DNA of 64,000 bases from Heterodera schachtii. Lineage: Eukaryota; Nematoda; Chromadorea; Rhabditida; Heteroderidae. Made by a program: the position numbers and the translations under genes. Positions 24,301 through 35,310 of the stretch are shown here, piece by piece; the first letter of the stretch is position 1; every line of letters begins with the position of its first letter. The notes under the pieces were generated by a model. That model worked only from the letters and a program-made list of their open reading frames with translations, made no database searches and was not told the DNA's origin. The stretch is from positions 1,783,077 through 1,847,076 of the forward strand of contig SIJG01000014.1 of assembly GCA_023374025.1 (NCBI GenBank), given 5' to 3'.

Positions 24301-27300
24301 AAATTTGACACTGATCAGCAAGCCAAATTAACACTCAAATTTTGATTATTCGAGACTCGTCTTAATTGGCACTCGGGACCATCGGATTCTCGGCCCAGTC
24401 TTGACTCGGTTTCCCTTGCTGACCTTCCGTCCACCGCCTCACGCTGTTTTTGCCGTGAAATGCGTGCCGCCGACGCGCCTCCGGTGCCCGTGCCCCTGTA
24501 CAAATGGCATCCCCTGCGCAATTCCTGCTGAGAAAGAGCAGCCGCACTCAGTTCGCTGATCAAATTGTTGGCCAAGTGCAACTCGCGGAGACGCGGCGCT
24601 GTCCAAACGGACGGAGGCAATCGGCGCAAGCGATTGAAATTGGCGGAGAGAAAACAAAGGCGGGGAAAGTGGACGGAAGAGAACAGCTGAGAGCAAGAGA
24701 CAATTTAAATTGAAGGGATTAAACTTTGAAATGGCTCTTAGCTAAATGCCCAAATGCCAGTGTTGGTGTCCACCTGTTTGGGCAGTTCCTCCAATTGGTT
24801 TTCGTCCAGGCAAAGTCTGTCCAGGCTCGGCATTTGCCAATTCGCACCATCCGGCGGCATTTCCAAGCGGAGAATGCAATTTTTGGAGAGGTCCAATGAA
24901 CGAAGCGAGTGCAAATGGGTGAATAGAATATGGGGCACAGAGCACAACTGATTGGAGGACAGATCGATGCGAGAGATGGCATTAAGAGCCAACGATTTAC
25001 TAAATAATAAATTTTATTTTTTTAAATCACCGCGGAGTAAGTGCCCATGCCATGGCATTTATTATCCCGGGGACCTTAAATGGCGCGGAATTTGCGGGTT
25101 GAGTCTAAGCGCCGCATCGACCATCCATTCCGAGCGAAGCTCGCGAACTCCGGTGGATTGCCAATTTAATTGGCAGACTTTTGTTGATGGCAAATGGTCC
25201 GACAATGGCACTTTGTTGGAGGCATTCACCAAACTCTCGACAAAGGGCAATGCTCGAGAATGGTCCTTGAAATTCAAAAGACAATTTCCAATGACCATTC
25301 ATTCCTCTTCTTCACCTGCTGCTGTTGTTGCCCATGTTCTTTCTTTTGCCGTGGACTCCTTGCACTGTTCACACCGTTTTCGTTGTCATGGTGGGCCAAC
25401 TGTTGCAGGAAAAGGCCGACAATTTCCGCCGCGTTACTGAGCCCACTATCGTCGGCCAACAGCCCTCTCAGGGTACGGTTACCGTAGTCAAAAGCCCCTT
25501 GATGGAACAGTGCTCGGAGCACCTCCAAATGGCCACTGTTTGCCGCTTCGGCCAAAGCACCGACGCCACTTTCTCCGGCACCGCCGCTCATTGGCGGAGA
25601 ATAATTCACGTCGACATGGCATTGTTCGACCAAAATTCTGAGCAGAAAACAATAAAATATTTGCTTGAAATTGCGGTCTTATTTTTCTTTTGAATGGCCA
25701 ATTATGACAAAAATGGCACAATTGTCAACTGCAAGAAAATTATTATTTGCTAGTTTATTTGTGTTCTGATACATTTACCCTCTCTAACAATTAAACGTTC
25801 CTCCGACAAATTCTTATACAAATTTGGCCTAATGTAAAATGACGGAAGAAATGTTTATTAACAAATCTAGGTAATTAAGCTTTTCCATGCTATTGAAATT
25901 TTGGGTCAGGCGACGTGGCAATAAAAGGCACCGCCGAAGAAAAATTGGAATTAAATTGAATTTGTCAAGGGAATATTTTAAAATAAACAGAAAAGCGAAA
26001 AATTAATTAATAAACTGAAAATACCTGACAATTTCAGTGGAACCATTGGCACAAGCAACCTTTTCAAATTAGAGGAGGGAATTGCATAAAATAAACATTC
26101 TCAAAAATGGCATTTTTTGTACAATTAGCGGAGTTTTGCCATTCACTCGTCCATCAAACAAAATTGGATGTTCCATCAGATTTTCCTTCTCCTCAGTTCT
26201 GAGCATTTCTCTGCGGTGGCGCGTGCCGTTGGAAATTGGCAATTTGAACTTTAATAGAAAATGAAAATCATTTTAAGGAATTCATTGCTTTATTTATAAA
26301 ATTAGTAAGACTCGACCGATTTCAAATTTTTGTTAATGATTTTTAAGATTAAATTGCGTTTTTGTTTTATTTTTGTATTTGGCAACCTTAGCGAGCAGTT
26401 GGACAACTTCAGAATGGCCTTCCATTACGGCCAAAAAGAAACTGTTAAAATTGCAATTGTTGGTATTTTATGAATTGGCTCAAATTCTCTGTCCCTTTTT
26501 CTCCATTTTTTTATTTCAAATCTCAATATTATTATTTCAATGAATTTGGAAACGGACTGACTTCTCCCACTCTGATCAATGGTGTGATCACTTATCCCCC
26601 TTTCTGATCACTTCCCTCTCCTCCCCCTCCGATCAGTGATTCTTCCATTGTTTCTTCTGTCACTTACGCGCTTCTCCCCTCCCGATCAAAAGCATTCAGA
26701 TCACAGACAAACAAATAGCCTTCCTCGCACCGTTCGTTTGTCCCACTGCCATTGCCAAAGGAACAATTGGCGCGGTCATGCCGAAACGCGAAGAATTTCA
26801 ATTCCTCCGCGGGATATTCAGCGCTCAAAAGTGCCTGAACGACGCGCGCATTTCCGCATCGGAAATGAGAGAATTAACAATTTATTTAAATGCTTTTATT
26901 TATTTATTTATTTATTTTACCGGCATGCCCAATGCAATGGCAAATTCTTTTCTTCATTTACGGCATCCATCAAAAATGGGAATTTGTGTAAAATCTGCTC
27001 AACAGTTGCCACATTCTGAGAGGCAATTGCGGCATGAAGAACCTAACAAGGGAAAGGGTTTTAGGACAGGGAAATTTTCAACAAAAAAAAAAATTAATAG
27101 GCCTAAGGCCAACCTAAATATAAAAAAAAAGAATTTTGTGAATGAAAATTAATAGCTTTTTCCCAAATATAGTAATACTTTTTACATTTATGCCCATACC
27201 GTATCCCCGCTGGGTTCAAAAATGATGGAATGGTACTGTACGGTGAGCAATGCGCGCACAATTTCTGCCCTGCCGTTTTCGGCCGCCAAAAACAGTGCCG

Positions 27301-28555
27301 ACTTTTGTTCGCCCGGATATCGCCCATTCAAAATTTGCTTCCTAATGCTTTTCGGGCCCAAATCGGACAAAATGTCCAACACGGGGCCCACCTCGCCATC
27401 AACACAAGCAGCACAAAGCCTCTGAAAAAGACACAATTTGTAGAAAAATCGACAAATTTGCCAAAATTTTTTAAAATTATCAGCAATTTCCATTTTTACA
27501 TTTTTAAAAAGCCCAAAAACACACATGAAATAGTAGGGGGTCGAACTGACTCAATACGAACGAACTCCACCAGCAGGGGAGGGGGGGGGGGGACCAAAAA
27601 TTTACAAAGTCCTCCAGTCATGTAAATTAAATGTTTGCTTTTCAAAACCACTTTTTCAGAATGCGAAGTCCCCGCTTTTTCGGCCCCTCATACGAACGAA
27701 GTCAGGGGGGGGGGGGGGGGTCGACACACCCCTTTATTAATGTATGCCCAAAAATCTAACTTAAATTTGGACAAAAATCATAAAATAGTCCTTTAATTGT
27801 GTAAAGAAGGTTTTTATTATAAATCAAACGAGGAAAATGCCGTAGGCAATTTAAAATAAAAAATAAAATTTCTCTCCATTTTTATATTCTTCCAAATTTT
27901 TGCCTGATTTTTCTGTTCCGCCTCGGCATAAATTCGTTCAATTATGCCAATTAACAGCGTGGCCACTTGGTCATGGCCACCCATTTGGGCCAATTGGAGC
28001 GCAGAATGGCCGTCCGAGTCCACATAAAAAAGGTCAGCACCATTTTCCACCAGCAATTGAACAACTGAACAATGGCCCATGGCGGAGGCCAAGCCCAGCG
28101 GAGTTTTGACAGTGTCTTGCGGACCGGCAACGGCATCGACGTCAGCTGGAAAAATGAATTTCAGAAAAAGGGGGATTAAGTTTAAAAATAATTAAAAATT
28201 TTAAATCACCTCCGGACCCGAGCAAAATCTCAGCGCATTTCGCGTGTCCGCCAGCCGCCGCGTGGTGCAGCGGCGTCCTTCCGTCCGCGTCATGGCAATT
28301 GGCCAGCAGAGGCCGCGCAGCCAAAAGCTCAGCAAGCAGTTCAGCATTGTCAAAAGCAATTGCCTTTAAGGGACAATGAACAATAATTAAATTTTTAAAA
28401 ATAAGGTTAATTAAGAAAATTATGAAATCACAGTTAATTCAATAAAAAAACTAACTAACCTGAAAAATGAAGTCTTGGTGCTCCTCGCTCATTAGCTGCT
28501 TGTAATGGTCAATGCCGAGAAGCAAAACATTCGGCACAAAGGCCCCTTTCTTCAA
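12344..28555 (-). CDS. lrk-1: LRRK1-type ROCO protein kinase (LRK-1)
   Basis: A single large gene with the full ROCO order, 5' to 3' on the minus strand. Ankyrin repeats: about 28,555-25,270 (DADGRTPLHHAAAGGHAKCA; SDGHSALQLAQMGGHD; KSALFLAAENGRAEIV). Leucine-rich repeats: about 25,000-22,263 (LRSLDLSKN, LRELHLANN, LAKLDLSSN, LTNLDLSLNRI). Roc GTPase: about 22,117-21,212, with P-loop GASSVGKST, DFDG and the THSD base motif. COR: about 21,054-17,130, ending PDLLFVDLEH. Kinase: about 17,100-15,810, with glycine loop GRGAFGFV, catalytic Lys in VALKQF, YRDLKSENVLVW, DYG in place of DFG, and APEI. WD40-like C-terminus: about 15,780-12,344. Ankyrin repeats and KLGDYGISR-type activation segment favour LRRK1 over LRRK2. 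All catalytic residues are intact. The last exon ends DQQKN and is phase-linked to GEAYFISIGKGYR. The 5' end is open: coding-like sequence continues upstream of an in-frame TAA at 28556-28558. Function in the family is Golgi/lysosomal trafficking and neuronal polarity, with Rab phosphorylation. Confidence 0.93.
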
Positions 28556-29309
28556 TTAGTCAATGCCCTCCAGGCATTGAAACATTAAAAATGTCCGTTC
28601 AAAATGGGCAAAAGCGTTGGCTTTGTGTGCTCATTGATTGGTCACTTATTCGCGAGTCAACTGAGTATTTGGGTGCCATGAGCACAAAACACAAGCACAG
28701 TCGGCACGAAACATTTCAGTACCAATGCCAATTTACTCTTTTTACAGCGGCAATTTTCAGAGAGAAATATTAAATTGTAATAATCCTATATTTAATAGAA
28801 CAAATTTTGAACATTTACGGGGAAAATATTATGAATTTTATTTTTAATTCAAATTAAATTTAATTTAATATTAAGCTTATGTACGAAAGAGAGTTCAACA
28901 AATGAATATTTCATTAATAAAAGCTTGCGTATCTTCTTTTATTCTGGTAATCATATTTAATCCACAATCTCTTAAAATTCATTATAAAATATTAATAAAA
29001 ATTGTTCAGCAAAGCATTTGAGTTTAATTTTTCTGATTGATTCTGTTGCTGATTAAGTCCTTTCTCATTATTAAGGTCAATATTTCGCTTATGATGAATC
29101 AAAATGCTATATAATTTTACAAAATGAGAAATATTACCAGTTAAACTTTTCTTTCAAAAGTATTTACTTTTTCATCCCTACAATAAGTTTTTAATATTTT
29201 ATGATTTTTTTATTTATCGAAAATTAATTTTTAACATCGGAATTGAATAAATTTTAATTGCTAAATAAATTTAAATAAGATAAGAAAGAGCCGCTGAAGG
29301 AACAACAAA
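28556..29309. other. Region upstream of lrk-1; probable 5' exon or promoter
   Basis: Just upstream of the first supported lrk-1 exon, the same frame reads AHFERTFLMFQCLEGID, then TAA, then LKKGAFVPN. The look is coding on both sides of the stop. Beyond about 28,650 the sequence is AT-rich with no supported gene. Confidence 0.4.
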
Positions 29310-29654
29310 ATGAACCAACAACTGCCGAATAAGCACAAAAGAGACGAATTGAAGCAGCAAAAGAAGCAGAAAAAGGTCACTTTTCAGGAGCCAACGAAAA
29401 AGGAAAATGGAGGAGACAAAACGGAGGTAATTAATAATAATAATAATAATAATATCGTAAAAAAACAGAGGTCGCGTTTGTGCTTATTTCTAAGACTTGT
29501 GCTTATTTTCGCGACCTGCTTATTTAGTGCGTATTCCTATTTAGTACAAAAATTACAAGCAAAATGGAGGAAATTCTCCGACAAAATTTGTCGGATGACT
29601 GTTGAGTTTTTAAAAAAATTTCGGGGAGCGAGCAATACCCTCGTCGGAAAGTAA
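29310..29654 (+). CDS. Hypothetical single-exon membrane protein, 114 aa
   Basis: Open frame from ATG at 29310, with a very polar Lys/Gln/Glu-rich N-terminal half, a run of seven Asn, then one strongly hydrophobic segment (CLFLRLVLIFATCLFSAYSY) and a basic tail. It could be a tail-anchored or type II membrane protein. It is divergently arranged with lrk-1 and has no recognised relatives. It may also be a chance frame or an exon of a longer gene. The stop lies 27 bp before the inverted repeat of the next element. Confidence 0.4.
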   Translation: MNQQLPNKHKRDELKQQKKQKKVTFQEPTKKENGGDKTEVINNNNNNNIVKKQRSRLCLFLRLVLIFATCLFSAYSYLVQKLQAKWRKFSDKICRMTVEFLKKFRGASNTLVGK

Positions 29655-29899
29655 ATTTTCATTAAAAACGAAAAACAAAAGTACACTGGTAAGAAAGGGG
29701 GTCTGAGTGAAAAATTTGAAGGAAATTGGTGGGAAAAGAGAAATTTTTTGAGAAAAAATTAAATAAATAAAATTCAATATTGGGATAGGAGAGTTTTATA
29801 TTTTGTTGATTATTTTAATTGAAATTTAAATAATAAGAAAATTTCCTAACAGTGGAAATTATTTTTCTTTATTTTTTAAAACATCGATAGATCCCTAAA

Positions 29900-30050
29900 T
29901 TGACCAATGATTGGACATATTTTGGACAAAATCTGTTAACAAATTCATTCAAAATTTCAAAAATTTTCCCGGCGGTGCCTATCGGTACCGCTGCCCCCCT
30001 GGTTCCCCAAAAAAATTTGGCAAAGGTGCGCCGCAAAAAAACGATTTAAA
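29900..30050 (+). repeat. Dispersed GC-palindrome repeat, copy 2
   Basis: Same order of blocks as the copy near 10.0 kb: TTTTGGACAAAATCTGTTAA, then CCCGGCGGTGCCTATCGG with TACCGCTG, then GTGCGCCGCAAAAAAACG. It lies inside the left part of the 1.6-kb transposon. A second palindrome, CGCGGTGCCTATAGGCGCCG, lies near the right end (31,230-31,252). Confidence 0.7.
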
Positions 30051-30717
30051 AGCAAAAAAAAGAAGAGATTTTTTAATTAGTTAAAATTCTTTATATTTGT
30101 CATTGAACTTTTGGAATTTTAAATTTTAGACGATTTTAACGAAAATTATTGAATTAGAAAAATTTTTCAACAAATTTTAGAACTCAGAAAATAACTCCGG
30201 TACCATCGAAAATGGGTACCGACTTGTTTTTTAAACAAATCAATCCCGAAAATTCAATTTATTAAATTTTTTGTTATTTTTTGTCATTTATAGAATTCAA
30301 TATTAATCATTTACGTAAAATTTTTTTTTTTAATATTTAAAAATTTAATATTTTCACTTGAAAAATAAATAAAGTAAAAATTTTAAAAAAAATTATAATT
30401 TTTTCGAAAATTTTTTTTCCCATTCTCGGCGGGATTCCCGTTAAAATTGACGGTATTTTTACGGGAACGGTAAAAAAAGGCGGGAATCCCTTCGGGAATC
30501 CCGCCCCGTTCTTTTTCGTTTTCCCGTTCCCGGAAAAATGGTGAGATAAACGCAAAAAACACATTTTCTTCGAACAATTTTCGATTTAGTGCGACTTTTA
30601 GCAGTTTTGAACTATTTTGGCTTTTTTGACAATTGGGTTTTGGCTTAAGAAATTTTTAACAGCTATTTTGCAAATAATTGGCGTTTTTTAAAGAATTTAT
30701 CATGAAAAAAGTAATAA

Positions 30718-30830
30718 ATAGGGCTTCCTTTTTAGGAAAATGCCTAAAATTATGTGCACTTGATACGCACAGATAACATGCAAAATGGATTTTAGCTTGG
30801 TTTGGGGTTCTACGATGATTTTTATTAGAG
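30718..30830 (+). mobile_element. Truncated copy of hAT-like MITE B family
   Basis: Begins TAGGGCTTCCTTTTTAGG and continues AAATGCCTAAAAT then ACGCACAGATAA. This follows the left end of MITE B at 7888 over about 110 bp with substitutions. The right half is absent. It is nested within the 29,684-31,296 element. Confidence 0.65.
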
Positions 30831-31322
30831 TTGTACGGGACCGGGAATTTTTGCCAAAAACGGGACTTGCCGGGACCTAAGAAGCCGGGACCGGGAACTC
30901 TGTTTTTGTCCGGGACCGGGAACCGGGAACACCCGGGAAATTTTCCAAGAAAAAAATTCAAAAAAATATAAAAAAATTTTTACTTTTTAATTTATTTCAA
31001 GTGAAAATATTAATAATTAATTTTTTTATTTTATAAAATCCAAAAGTTAAGCAAATTAAATTATAATATATTTAATCAATATTTCAAACGAAATTTACTT
31101 CAATTATTTCAATCATTTTTGGACTAAATGATCGAATATTATTAGAAATTCAGATTTGCTTTTCACATCACTTTTTTTCGGCGCGCTTTTTCAAAAAACT
31201 TTTTTTGGGAACTTGGGGCGGGGTGGGCTCCCGCGGTGCCTATAGGCGCCGCTTTTCATCACTAATTTTTCACTCAGACCCCCATTCTTACCAGTGCTTG
31301 TTTTTCCCGGTTCCCGTTTGCC

Positions 31323-32794
31323 CTACCGGGACCGGGATGGCGCTGCCATCGCTGGTGGCATGGGCGCTTGTTGCTGCGGATTAGCCAATTGATCCGCTTT
31401 TGCTTCTCTGTCGGCTCTGCCTCTGTGCAGTTTGGCCGCGGCACTCTGTGTTGCTTCGAGGTCTCGCAAGTCCCGAAGTTTAGTTGTTGTTGCGTCGTAT
31501 CGCTCGGTGATTTTCTCATTCTTGTCGAATTTGACTTATTCTTTTTCGCCGTTGTCTTTCTCGTCTCCGAACAGGCGGCCGAGATGTTCGATCCAAGCAT
31601 TGGATGAATCCCGCAGTCTGTCCATTTGCATCTCAATTGTGCGGATTTCCTTGACGACGCGGTCGAATTGTGTCTCAAGGTTTACGGTATTTTCCCAGTT
31701 TGAAAGGTCCGGATCGGGGTGCAGAAGTGAAGTGGCGCTTTTGACATTGTCGAGAGCTTTGAGCGCATTGATCACTCTGTGCTGTTTGGTTGTGTGAGCT
31801 TGTGAGTGCTGCGTGTGCTTGTTGTTCTGTGTCTTTTGCCGGGATCAGTCTGGGAGTTGGCCAGACGGCGTTGACCCCAGTGACAATTGCGAAATTTTGC
31901 ACGGTTGTAAGGGTATTTTTCTCCCTCTTGGCAACTTCGACAGCACAACCTAAAAATATTTAATTCTTTTCAAAATATTCGTTTCTATTTCAATAATTTT
32001 GGCCTAAATTTTTGAGAAAATTTATCAATTCTTAAGGGTGTATTTTCTGAAATTTTTTCGGGTCATTCTTAAGAGTTTATTTTCCCAGTTTTATTACATT
32101 ATAATAGAATTTTTCGGAAAAACGCACAAAAAAGGCATGAGAACCCAAAAAGAACAAAAAAAGTGATAAATAAAAATGAAAGTATAAGCTTAAAACCAAG
32201 TGGAAAATGTGTTTTTTATGCTTAATATATATGAACTAATGTGCAGAAAAAGGCATATGTCTAAAATATGTTCTCTACTAATAATCGAGGAAATATAGAA
32301 ATCCAAAAAGATGTACAAATATTAAATTTCTAACTTACATATGTCCATGCGTAGCTGCACGCCTCGCGGAGATCTTGAGAGGATCCCTCGGTCGCTTTAT
32401 TTCTCACATTCTCGAACACACAGCCTGCTGTAAATGAGAATTACTGTATTTTATGCCTTGCATTGCTTTTAATGATTTTTACCTAATTTAATGTCAAGGG
32501 CTAATATTAATTCGTCCGCTGTAAAGTGCTCCGGAAAACAATGTGTCACTCTGCCATCGTTTGGGTCTTCCGTTAAGAAGATCTGAAGTTAGAAGAAATT
32601 ATTTTTAATAATTGGTGGTTTCGTGGTAATGCATGTATTTTTGTGAAAAATAAAGGATAAATTTACTCACATTTACCAATGGAAAAGAAAATTCCGACAA
32701 TTCATTGGTGAGTAGATGAGCCGCCTCGTGTTCGGCTATTGTAAGTAGGTCAACGGCATCGGCGGATGTGACAAAACACAGCAAAACAAGAATC
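31323..32794 (-). pseudogene. Decaying gene for a secreted protein
   Basis: Three clean, phase-compatible exons start the product. Exon 32794-32677 encodes ILVLLCFVTSADAVDLLTIA (signal peptide end, start Met upstream). Exon 32582-32483 encodes IFLTEDPNDGRVTHCFPEHF. Exon 32427-32339 encodes AGCVFENVRNKATEGSSQDL. The next exon (from 31949) shows good coding character only in a different frame (AVEVAKREKNTLTTVQNFAI). Near 31,775 the coding signal moves to another frame (VINALKALDNVKSATSL...). It then crosses a TAA after GDEKDNGEKE (about 31,535) and continues VKFDKNEKITERYDATTTKL to a stop at 31323. Two frame changes and one nonsense codon suggest loss of function. Alternatively the true protein ends early at 31845. 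No family recognised; the 3' end is adjacent to the 1.6-kb transposon. Confidence 0.5.
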
Positions 32795-32850
32795 CTAATA
32801 CAAGAATCGAGGAAAATATTAAACTCCTAATTTATTAACCCATAGCATAC

Positions 32851-33124
32851 GGTAGGAGTCAACTCGTCTGGCCGACTCCGTCTGGGCAAACTCAGACTAG
32901 GGGACAACTCCGTCTCAGAGAAAATATATAAAAATTAGGTGTCTTTCAAGCAATTATCAAATGGATCGATAATTTTTTGTTATTTTTGTTTTATATCATT
33001 TTTATATTAGCAAAAATGGAAATTTTCAAAAAGTGAATTTAATTAATAAGGGTATTTTTCTCTGAGACGGAGCTGGCTCCTTCCTTATACATTAAGACGG
33101 AGTTTGCCCGACGGAGTTGACCTT
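32851..33124. repeat. Foldback (inverted-repeat) element
   Basis: The left side carries GGAGTCAACTCGTCTGG, GGGCAAACTC and CAACTCCGTCTCAGAGAAAA. The right side carries the complements TTTTCTCTGAGACGGAG, GAGTTTGCCCG and CGGAGTTGACC in reverse order. The unit is about 270 bp, non-coding, with an AT-rich centre. No clear target duplication. Confidence 0.6.
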
Positions 33125-33144
33125 CTTTTATTGAATACAATTGT

Positions 33145-33510
33145 CTAGAAAACTATTTTCATCAGAAGAATTTTTTCAGTATTTTCATCCAACTGTGTGA
33201 ATTCAACGTACATTTTCGCCGTCAATTTTTTGGTTGTCCAAAAATCGGTGGTTTCAACCCGCGGGTCACCCAATCCTTCATTAAGTACCTGATAGAGGTG
33301 GAAAACGGATAATTCGGAATGTAGCAGGCTAAAATTTAAGGCCCTCGTAGTCAGACCGATGTTTTCAGAATTTACATAAAAAGCGCAATTAAGGCTTTTT
33401 GAACACCGATTGGTGCCCTTACTTTTTGATGTTCCTTTGAGCCTACTCTTGAAATCTATGTGCACCGTTTCGTTTCGTAACAGCCCGAGCCTTGGCATTG
33501 CTTGAATCAT
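33145..33510 (-). CDS. Hypothetical ORF or exon, 121 aa
   Basis: Open frame beginning MIQAMPRLGLLRNETVHIDF and ending MYVEFTQLDENTEKILLMKI plus VF. Composition is balanced and protein-like (mixed hydrophobic strands and charged turns). No signal peptide and no domain recognised. It may be a single-exon gene, the last exon of a gene upstream, or a remnant. It lies between two foldback elements. Confidence 0.35.
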   Translation of the reverse strand: MIQAMPRLGLLRNETVHIDFKSRLKGTSKSKGTNRCSKSLNCAFYVNSENIGLTTRALNFSLLHSELSVFHLYQVLNEGLGDPRVETTDFWTTKKLTAKMYVEFTQLDENTEKILLMKIVF

Positions 33511-33658
33511 TGCACTATATTGGTATTTAATTGAATTTTAAATCGAATGCACACTTAAATAATGCTTTTAAGCAAATTTGATCAAGATTGCAGTAATTTT
33601 TTGCTCATTAAACGCCCAAATGTGCCCAAATTTTGTACTTGTGGGTTTTGCTACCCCT

Positions 33659-33985
33659 TCCCCCCATAAAATGTCATGACTCGACAAAGAAAAGCACTTT
33701 TAGGGTAGTTTTAGGCCCTGATCAAGAATCACGTCGAACTTCAAAAACTTATATTTTGTCGATGATTTTCAACCGTGATTTCCGCTACCCTCAGGGCTTT
33801 TTTGAATTTTTAAATCTAAAAGACATGCTATGGATTTTTAAAAAATAACCTTTTTTGGCTTTTTTCGAAAAATCATTGATAAAATCACTGATTTTCGCAG
33901 TTTCTACGTTAGATTCTCGATCAGAGCCTGAAACTACCTTAGAAATTGCCTTCGTTTGTCGGTATCATGACACTTATGGGGGGGG
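33659..33985. repeat. Foldback element with poly-C/poly-G ends
   Basis: Left arm (about 33,659-33,740: CCCCATAAAATGTCATGAC..., TAGTTTTAGGCCCTGATCA) is complementary to the right arm (about 33,905-33,985: ...TGATCAGAGCC-like, TCATGACACTTATGGGG). The extreme ends are C and G runs. About 325 bp, non-coding. Confidence 0.55.
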
Positions 33986-34754
33986 GGGGGGGAAGAACGC
34001 CCAAATCACCACGCCCTTCGCCGACACTCACAGAAAATTCCAATGTTCCAAGAGGCCCATAGCGGTTGTTTGTCGGCACAATATTTGTTCTCCTCCTCCT
34101 TGAGCATCTCGTGAAAATAGGGTAAACAATAAAGAATAGAGTATAGCATAAGAAAACTAGGAAATCAACAAGGAAAATGTTAAAAGTACCCCCTGAAAAA
34201 TCGAAAGTTTCCAGAATTTGAAAAATTTTCATCTCTAATTTATAAAATCAAATAAAATACAAAACTTCTCCCGATTTTTCTTTATTTTTTAGCTTTATTC
34301 CACTAAAATTGTCCAACCCTGAAGTGTGTTATAAATATCTAAAAATTATTCTAAATTTCCCGGGCTCAAAAATGAAGAAGTATTTAAATTTAAAAAAATT
34401 CAAAAATAGTTTTTTCAAAATTTTTTTAAGCTTTTTAGGCTCTAAAAATAAAAACCTAGAAAATAGGCACTAATAACTCGAAAAAGTAGCTTAACAACAA
34501 TCAAAAAATATGTTATTTAATGTCTTTCAGGTCACTGGTAGCTGAGGAAAAAGTAGGAAAAACCCTAAAAATATTAGACGTAGGCTTGACCCATAGTGAA
34601 TCAACAGTAAAAAATGACTTTTTTTTTGCTCTTGGGGCTAAAAAAATATTTTTTCTAGTAATATTTTTCAAAATTTTCATCATTGAGGCGAAAAGGTAGG
34701 GGATTCGACAGTTCTTGCGTAAAAATTACCCATTTTTGCCATTTTGGGGTCAAA

Positions 34755-34940
34755 TTTGAAAATGCTGCGGGAGCAAAAGCAACAGGGGCCAAAAAAGAGG
34801 AAAGATGGCCCCAAAACAACAGTCATCCCTTCAGTGGTGGATGTGGTCTAGTGGCTAAGACATCGGATCCAGGTAAGGGGCCCCGAGCGGCGGTTCAAAT
34901 CCGGCCTTCCACCCCAATTTTTCGCCTAAATAATATGGTG
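34755..34940 (+). repeat. tRNA-derived SINE, copy 1
   Basis: A tRNA-like head at 34837-34913 has paired acceptor strands (GTGGATG with CTTCCAC, one mismatch), a perfect D stem (GTCT/AGAC), an A box TGGTCTAGTGG and a B box GGTTCAAATCC. The anticodon stem does not pair, so it is not a functional tRNA. The 80 bp upstream (GGGAGCAAAAGCAACAGG... CAACAGTCATCCCT) and the CGCCTAAATAATAT tail are shared with copy 2, showing one repeat family. Confidence 0.65.
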
Positions 34941-35137
34941 ACATTTGGCGGACATCCCAGGTCGTTTGGTCTTCACACCACTCGACACTCCAGAGACAAC
35001 AGTTGGCACTGGGGCAAAAGAACCGGAGGCGCGCCGATCCTTGCATAGCGGGAAACGGCCCAACGCCATCTCACGAGCGAGGGCGCTCGAATATAAGAGG
35101 AGGGGAATTTAATGACTGATCGAAAATAGCTGTCGGA

Positions 35138-35310
35138 GCTGAAAATGCTGTGGGAGCAAAAGCAACAGGTGCCAAAATGAAGGACAGATGGCCCCAAAAC
35201 AACAGTCATCCCTCCAGTGGTGGATGTGGTCTAGTGGCTAAGAGATCCATGTAAGGGGTCCCGAGCGGCGGTTCAAATGCGGCCTTCCACCCCAATTACC
35301 GCCTAAATAA
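35138..35310 (+). repeat. tRNA-derived SINE, copy 2
   Basis: Repeats the same upstream block, tRNA-like head (35220-35291) and CGCCTAAATAATAT tail, 383 bp downstream of copy 1. The anticodon region is shorter by several bases and the B box is changed to GGTTCAAATGC. The two copies are in the same orientation; the sequence between them differs from what follows copy 2. Confidence 0.65.

Larger units (their letters stand above)
29684..31296. mobile_element. Non-autonomous inverted-repeat DNA transposon, 1.6 kb
   Basis: Ends are 33-bp inverted repeats with one mismatch: CACTGGTAAGAAAGGGGGTC... at 29684-29716 and its complement at 31264-31296. There is TA just left of the element but no matching TA on the right, so a Tc1/mariner-type target site is only suggested. 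The interior holds no transposase. It contains copy 2 of the GC-palindrome repeat, CGGGAATCCC/CGGGACCGGG blocks and a MITE B fragment, so it has been invaded repeatedly. Confidence 0.75.

Noticed and set aside
29684..31296. Autonomous transposon
   Set aside because: No transposase-like frame in the interior; only repeats.
34837..34913. Functional tRNA gene
   Set aside because: Acceptor and D stems pair, but the anticodon stem does not, and a second degenerate copy with shared flanks shows it is a SINE.
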